Source: Spirochaetota bacterium
GTDB lineage: Bacteria; Spirochaetota; Leptospiria; Turneriellales; Turneriellaceae
Assembly: GCA_029561505.1 (NCBI GenBank)
Contig: JAKQXK010000321.1
Coordinates: forward strand, 1 to 5,438
Length of the DNA: 5,438 bases
Direction: 5' to 3'
Shown here: in pieces, positions 1-5,438 of the stretch
Numbering within the stretch: position 1 is the first letter of the stretch
Layout: each line of letters begins with the position of its first letter
Translations under genes and position numbers: made by a program
The notes under the pieces: generated by a model
Seen by the model: only the letters and a program-made list of their open reading frames with translations
Database searches by the model: none
What the model was told of the DNA's origin: nothing

Positions 1-1002
1 CTCGAAAACCGGCAGCTGCAGGTTTCTGATTTTCGCCTGCAACTCATCGCCGCGTTTATTCCGGTGGTGCTGGCACTCTTTCACATCGCGCGCGTCAAGG
101 TCGGTGAAGGCATGCAGAACACGCTCACGGCGCTGAAAACCGTGCTGATCTTTGTGATCGCGATTGCGCTGTTCTTTGTCGCTGCGCCGACAGCCAACCC
201 CGTGCTCACGAGTGAAGCCGCAACTCCCGAATTCTGGAAATGGGGAGGTCTCGTTCTCACGGTGATGTTCGCTTACAGTGGCTGGAACGCAGCCTCATAC
301 CTCGGCGGCGAGGTCAAAGACCCGATCAAGAATCTGCCACGCGCGATGGTTATCGGCACGCTCGTCACGTGCGGCATCTACCTTCTGCTCAACTATAATT
401 TTCTCAAATTCGCCGGATTCAACCGCGAAACGACTGATCTCGCCGTGAACGCATTTGCCGCCCTTCTGGGTAAAGCCGGCGGCGCGGCGCTCTCGTTTCT
501 CATCGCTTTTTTTCTCGTATCATCAGTCTCGGCAGAAGTGATGATCGGGCCACGCGTCTATTACGCAATGGCCGATCAGGGCCTGCTTTTCAAAAAACTC
601 GCACAGGTTCAACCCAAACTCGGCACCCCCGCGTTTGCGATCATTTTGCAGACGGCGATCAGCGTCATCTATATTCTTACCTTCGGCTTTGGTGGTACGC
701 TTAATCTTTTGATCTTCATGGGTTTTGCACTGAGTTTCTTTCCCTGGCTGACCGTCTTTGGTCTGGTCTGGTCTCACTATGGCTCGCTGAAGCCTGTCGG
801 GCACCCGACGCACAACGCGATCATCGCGAACCGGCCCTACCGCTCACCGCTGTTTCCGTTGTTTCCATTACTCTACCTCACAGCTTCAATGTTCATGATG
901 ATTTCGTCATTGATCTACAAAACCGAGCAGTCATTGTGGGCGATTGGCGTGACGGTGGTGGGTGCGGCGAGTTTTTATATCTGGCAGAAATTTAAAGCTT
1001 AG
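1..1002 (+). CDS. Amino acid permease, APC superfamily (5' end outside the window)
   Basis: Inner-membrane secondary transporter, probably importing or exchanging amino acids. The reading frame is open from base 1 and ends at TAG 1000-1002, leaving 333 residues. The GTG at 64 is an internal valine and not a start. About nine hydrophobic segments are visible, at roughly residues 13-30, 44-62, 80-101, 114-135, 160-178, 210-231, 233-257, 285-306 and 311-329. APC proteins usually have 12, so about three N-terminal helices are missing. The stretch FAYSGWNAASYLGGEVKDP followed by KNLPRAM (about residues 90-115) is the typical APC helix-6/loop signature. The PYRSPLFPLFP stretch before the last two helices fits the LAT-like amino acid transporter branch. 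The substrate cannot be read from the sequence. The gene converges on the reductase at 1034-1840, and its stop codon lies inside a shared hairpin. Family assignment is firm and specificity is unknown. Confidence 0.9.
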   Translation, partial: LENRQLQVSDFRLQLIAAFIPVVLALFHIARVKVGEGMQNTLTALKTVLIFVIAIALFFVAAPTANPVLTSEAATPEFWKWGGLVLTVMFAYSGWNAASYLGGEVKDPIKNLPRAMVIGTLVTCGIYLLLNYNFLKFAGFNRETTDLAVNAFAALLGKAGGAALSFLIAFFLVSSVSAEVMIGPRVYYAMADQGLLFKKLAQVQPKLGTPAFAIILQTAISVIYILTFGFGGTLNLLIFMGFALSFFPWLTVFGLVWSHYGSLKPVGHPTHNAIIANRPYRSPLFPLFPLLYLTASMFMMISSLIYKTEQSLWAIGVTVVGAASFYIWQKFKA

Positions 1003-1039
1003 ATTGATTGCCGGCCTTTCGCCGGCAAACAATCTAAGC
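997..1039. terminator. Hairpin between convergent genes, likely bidirectional terminator
   Basis: Arms 997-1015 and 1021-1039 pair at 18 of 19 positions, with only 1007/1029 mismatched, around a five-base CTTTC loop. The inner part is GC-rich (GCCGGC/GCCGGC). Both genes end inside it: the permease TAG at 1000-1002 and the reductase stop at 1034-1036 on the opposite strand. On the minus strand the hairpin is followed by TTTAAATTT, a weak T-rich tail. On the plus strand no T run follows. Factor-independent termination is therefore better supported for the reductase than for the permease, where the structure may mainly protect the mRNA 3' end. Confidence 0.7.
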
Positions 1040-1840
1040 CGTACCCGAGGGATCCCAACAGGTACGTAAGTTTTCGTTCATGGAATCAAGCGTCGCCATG
1101 TCTTGCGCGGCGATTTCAAAATCGAAAATGGCAAAGTTCTCGGCGATGCGCGAGGGTGAGACCGACTTGACGAGCACGATATTACCCTTCTGAATCGACC
1201 ACCGCAGTAAAATCTGCGCGACCGATTTGCCATAGCGTTCAGCCAGCGGTTTGAGCGAAACATCCTCAACTTTCTGGCCGTGCGCAAGCGGGCTATAGGC
1301 TTCGATACGAATACCGCGCGACTCACAATAAGTTTTCAGCTCGGTTTGGCTGAGCCACGGGTGCAGTTCGATCTGGTTGACCACTGGCTTCACCTTTGCC
1401 GTTGCCAAAAGTTCATCGAGGTGTTTCGGCATATAGTTGCTCACGCCGATCGAGCGCGCTTTGCCCGATGCGTGTATCTGCTCGAGCGCCTGCCATGCGG
1501 CGGCGCGGCTTTTCGTGACGGGAAAATGTATGAGATAGAGGTCGATATAGTCGAGGCCGAGGCGCTCGAGGCTACCTGCAAACGCCGTCTCGGCGCGCGC
1601 CTGGTCGGTGTTCCAGAGTTTGGTCGTCACATAAATTTCGCTGCGGGGTAGGCCGCTTTCGCGAATCGCGCGGCCGACGTCTTCTTCGTTGCCATAGATG
1701 CGCGCGGTGTCAATGTGGCGATAACCGGCGTCGAGCGCCGCACGCACTGCCTTGTAGCATTCGCCGGCGCCGGCTTTCCACACGCCAAAGCCAAGTTGTG
1801 GAATTTCATGACCATCGTTGAGTTTTATGCGCGGTACCAT
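1034..1840 (-). CDS. Aldo/keto reductase
   Basis: Soluble NAD(P)H-dependent oxidoreductase of the (alpha/beta)8-barrel aldo/keto reductase family. It resembles the bacterial AKR5-type enzymes annotated as 2,5-diketo-gluconate or methylglyoxal reductases. With the ATG at 1838-1840 the protein has 268 residues, close to the family's usual 265-280. The catalytic tetrad is complete: D44, Y49 (in the HIDTARIYGNE stretch), K74 (VTTKLW) and H105 (LYLIHFP). SIGVSNY lies at 130-136, NQIELHP at 155-161 and the cofactor-binding KSVSPSRIAEN at 225-235. The frame continues upstream to 1906, but that extension (22 residues) is translated from a long hairpin and matches nothing in the family, so the start at MVPRIKLNDG is preferred. 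No clear Shine-Dalgarno sequence precedes it. The gene is divergent from the peptidase gene and convergent with the permease. The physiological substrate is unknown. Confidence 0.93.
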   Translation of the reverse strand: MVPRIKLNDGHEIPQLGFGVWKAGAGECYKAVRAALDAGYRHIDTARIYGNEEDVGRAIRESGLPRSEIYVTTKLWNTDQARAETAFAGSLERLGLDYIDLYLIHFPVTKSRAAAWQALEQIHASGKARSIGVSNYMPKHLDELLATAKVKPVVNQIELHPWLSQTELKTYCESRGIRIEAYSPLAHGQKVEDVSLKPLAERYGKSVAQILLRWSIQKGNIVLVKSVSPSRIAENFAIFDFEIAAQDMATLDSMNENLRTCWDPSGTA

Positions 1841-1858
1841 GGCTTGAACTTGCCAAGG

Positions 1859-1909
1859 GATGTGGGGCGACAAGAAAATCGTTAAGCGATCTTCTTGTCG
1901 CCCCACATC
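1859..1909. repeat. Long near-perfect inverted repeat in a divergent spacer
   Basis: Arms 1859-1881 and 1887-1909 pair at 22 of 23 positions, with 1877/1891 the only mismatch, around the five-base loop TTAAG. The repeat fills nearly half of the 114-bp spacer between the divergent reductase and peptidase genes. It cannot terminate an upstream gene, because none is transcribed into it from either side. In the reductase transcript it would sit in the 5' leader, ending 18 bases before the start codon. For the peptidase it would overlap the -35 region. It could be an mRNA leader structure, a regulator-binding dyad or a member of an interspersed repeat family. The sequence alone does not decide. 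Confidence 0.75.
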
Positions 1910-1911
1910 AA

Positions 1912-1919
1912 ATTATCAT
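1912..1919. promoter_or_regulatory. Candidate overlapping divergent -10 elements
   Basis: The AT-rich patch contains TATCAT on the plus strand (1914-1919) and GATAAT on the minus strand (1917 down to 1912), each five of six matches to TATAAT. The plus-strand hexamer would put the peptidase transcript start about 30 bases before its GTG. The minus-strand hexamer would place the whole 1859-1909 hairpin in the reductase leader. No good -35 hexamer was found at the right spacing for either direction, so this is a weak prediction. Confidence 0.3.
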
Positions 1920-1954
1920 TTGCACAGGGCGAGTGCCATCAGAAGAGTCATCTG

Positions 1955-2970
1955 GTGCCGGCTGCAATTGACCTCGAAAATATCGACGAAAAGCAACTGT
2001 TGCAGAGCCGGCTGTGCGACCTGCCGATCACCATTGACAACACCTGGTTGAAAGAGGTCATCGATAAGCTCTACGCAGAGCTCGAAGCGCGCGGCCTCGC
2101 GTTCAGACCGCCCTGCTACCTCGGCGACGAGTGGTTTTCACCTGAAGGTGTGCCCGTTATCGCCTTACCCTTTTACCTCGCACACCCACGCCTCGCGCAG
2201 CTCGAACGAAAAATGATCGGTGAAGCCGAAGGCGAAAACCGTGACGAAGCGATGCGCCTGCTGCGCCATGAATGTGGGCATGCGTTCGTGCACGCATTTA
2301 GACTCACCGGCCGCAAAACCTGGCGCGAAGTGTTCGGGCACCCGCGTAAACCCTTTAGCGACTATTACCGCTATCAACCCTACAGCAAGTCATACGTCAG
2401 AAACCTCAAAGACTTCTATGCGCAGAGCCACCCTGAAGAAGACTTTGCAGAAACGTTCGCCGTTTGGCTAAACCCCGATGAGAACTGGCGTGAACTCTAC
2501 GCCGACTGGCCGGCGCTTCGCAAACTCGAATACATCGAATCGCTTGTGCCCGCGCTCGGTAGCAAGAGCATAAAAGTAAAACGTTCACAGTATTTCTTTC
2601 ATATCAGCTCATTAAAGAAAAAACTCGAAAACCACTACCGCCAAAAACGTCGCCTCTACATCGAACACGAACCCGATTTTTTTGACGAAGATCTGAAACT
2701 TGTTTTTTCTGCCAGCGAAGGCAAGGCACGCACGTCTGCGGGCAAATTTCTTTCGGCTAACCGAAAAGAACTCGAGGCTTCGGTGGGCAGATACACCGGT
2801 GAGAAAAAGGTGATGATACGCAATCTTTTTAATCGATTGAAAAAGCGCTGTGATACGCTCGGCCTGTTCGTTGAAAACGCCAACAGCGCCAAAGCGCTCA
2901 TGGGCTTCACCGCTTACCTGACATCGCTCGTCAGCAACCACCGCTATACCAATCGTTACAAACCTGCAAA

Positions 2971-2974
<4 letters not shown>
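1955..2974 (+). CDS. Putative HExxH zinc metallopeptidase
   Basis: Predicted soluble zinc-dependent peptidase of 339 residues. A helix carries H105-E106-C107-G108-H109, a standard HExxH zinc site with the catalytic glutamate. It is followed about 50 residues later by HPEEDFAETFAVWL (159-172), which would supply the third ligand from E161, E162 or E166. This arrangement resembles the putative zinc-binding metallopeptidase families of Peptidase_Mx type; the exact family name is from memory. The C-terminal third (about 205-339) is rich in Lys/Arg, apparently helical, and unrecognised. No signal peptide or membrane segment is evident, so a cytoplasmic location is likely. The GTG at 1955 was chosen because AGAAGAG sits seven bases upstream. 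A TTG at 1895 would extend the frame by 20 residues but lies inside a hairpin, and the next ATG falls within conserved sequence. The stop overlaps the next gene's start (ATGA), implying coupled translation. The target protein or peptide is unknown. Confidence 0.75.
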
Positions 2975-5113
<2,139 letters not shown>

Positions 5114-5118
5114 TGTTT

Positions 5119-5145
5119 GTCACCCTGAGCATGTCGAAGGGTGAC
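5119..5145 (+). repeat. 27-bp hairpin unit, copy A
   Basis: GTCACCCT at 5119-5126 pairs perfectly with AGGGTGAC at 5138-5145 around an 11-base loop (GAGCATGTCGA). One more T-A pair is possible at 5118/5146. The unit starts six bases after the leuB stop codon. It is the same element as 5149-5175 in opposite orientation, sharing the core TGAGCWTGTCGAA. It may stabilise or end the leuB transcript, but no T tract follows, so an interspersed repeat of REP type is the better description. Confidence 0.75.
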
Positions 5146-5148
5146 ACG

Positions 5149-5175
5149 GTCATGGTTCGACAAGCTCACCATGAC
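5149..5175 (-). repeat. 27-bp hairpin unit, copy B (inverted)
   Basis: GTCATGGT at 5149-5156 pairs perfectly with ACCATGAC at 5168-5175 around an 11-base loop (TCGACAAGCTC). Read on the minus strand, it matches copy A at 20 of 27 positions. The differences are one loop base and three stem pairs, and each stem difference is compensated on the other arm. Only three bases separate the copies. The back-to-back arrangement is like that of REP pairs found between genes. Confidence 0.75.
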
Positions 5176-5247
5176 CAAGAATTATTACATTGCAACGTGT
5201 GCACAACCATGCATTTAGTTTGACACGGTGCTGGACGCAGGCCCCTT

Positions 5248-5438
5248 TTGGCAATCGAAACGAAACCTGAAATTCTTTCGCTAACCGAGCCCGAGCTAAC
5301 CGATATTCTTGTGGCCGACGGCCACAAAAAGTTCAGAGCCCAACAGGTGTTTCAGTGGCTGCACCTGAAGCAGGTGTTCGACCCGGCAAAGATGACGAAC
5401 CTGAAACCCGAGTTTCATGACTACCTCAGAGAAAGATT
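5248..5438 (+). CDS. rlmN: 23S rRNA/tRNA adenine-C2 methyltransferase (3' end outside the window)
   Basis: Radical-SAM enzyme that methylates C2 of A2503 in 23S rRNA and, in many bacteria, A37 of some tRNAs, supporting translation fidelity. Only the first 63 residues are present. They cover the N-terminal RNA-binding domain: LTEPELTDIL, then KKFRAQQVFQWLHLKQVFDPAKMTNL (27-52), which fits the family pattern yRaxQvxxWlhxkgvxdxxxMTnL. The CxxxC radical-SAM motif lies beyond the edge. The frame is closed upstream by TGA at 5221-5223. The most likely start is TTG 5248, with a weak GCAGG ribosome-binding site at 5237-5241 spaced six bases away. No ATG lies between the stop and the conserved region. 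The 134-bp gap and repeat pair after leuB suggest a separate transcription unit, although no convincing promoter was found. A chlorination-type Cfr relative is unlikely from the N-terminus but cannot be excluded. Confidence 0.87.
   Translation, partial: MAIETKPEILSLTEPELTDILVADGHKKFRAQQVFQWLHLKQVFDPAKMTNLKPEFHDYLRER

Noticed and set aside
1841..1906. N-terminal extension of the aldo/keto reductase by 22 residues (start at 1906)
   Set aside because: The extension is translated from the inverted repeat, and the family normally begins near MVPRIKLNDG.
5190..5217. Possible rlmN promoter TTGCAA-16 bp-CATTTA, and a TTGACA at 5220-5225
   Set aside because: The first pair has a poor -10, and the TTGACA has no -10-like hexamer at 16-18 bp, so neither is reported as a promoter.
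5142..5229. Nine-base direct repeat TGACACGGT at 5142-5150 and 5221-5229 around repeat copy B
   Set aside because: It looked like a possible target-site duplication, but one nine-base match in a spacer of this size is not rare, and no insertion sequence lies between the copies.
5280..5303. Direct repeat GCTAACCGA at 5280-5288 and 5295-5303
   Set aside because: It encodes the LTE/LTD pair in the RlmN N-terminus. This is a short coding coincidence in a variable segment.
5309..5327. Perfect 8-bp stem with a three-base loop (TTGTGGCC/GGCCACAA) early in rlmN
   Set aside because: It lies within coding codons for VADGH and can be explained by codon choice. No T tract or regulatory context supports it.

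Overview
The window is about 5.4 kb of moderately GC-rich bacterial chromosome that reads as a housekeeping region. Two features are less ordinary: a coupled peptidase/ligase gene pair and several well-formed inverted repeats. The LeuB sequence and the peptidase/ATP-grasp pair remind me of the higher-GC relatives of Leptospira (Leptospirales, Turneriella/Leptonema type). This placement is from memory and is tentative.

Layout from left to right. Positions 1-1002 (+) hold the 3' two thirds of an APC-superfamily amino acid permease, cut by the window edge. It converges on an aldo/keto reductase at 1034-1840 (-). The 31-bp gap between them is almost entirely a 19-bp-stem hairpin that contains both stop codons. 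The reductase is divergent from the next gene, and the 114-bp spacer carries a second long hairpin (1859-1909) beside an AT-rich patch with -10-like hexamers on both strands.

A rightward run follows. A putative HExxH zinc metallopeptidase (1955-2974) overlaps by ATGA an atypical ATP-grasp ligase related to D-Ala-D-Ala ligase (2971-3975). After a 40-bp gap comes leuB, 3-isopropylmalate dehydrogenase (4016-5113). A 134-bp spacer then holds two inverted copies of a 27-bp hairpin unit whose stems differ by compensatory changes. The window ends in the start of rlmN (5248-5438), encoding the 23S rRNA/tRNA A2503/A37 methyltransferase.

Functionally, leuB belongs to leucine biosynthesis and rlmN to translation fidelity. 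The peptidase and ligase are probably translated together and may act on the same peptide-like or cell-wall substrate, one breaking and one forming amide bonds. That is inference, and it is the most promising lead for an undescribed function here. No mobile element genes, CRISPR array, tRNA or rRNA were seen, and no stretch above 300 bases lacks a gene.
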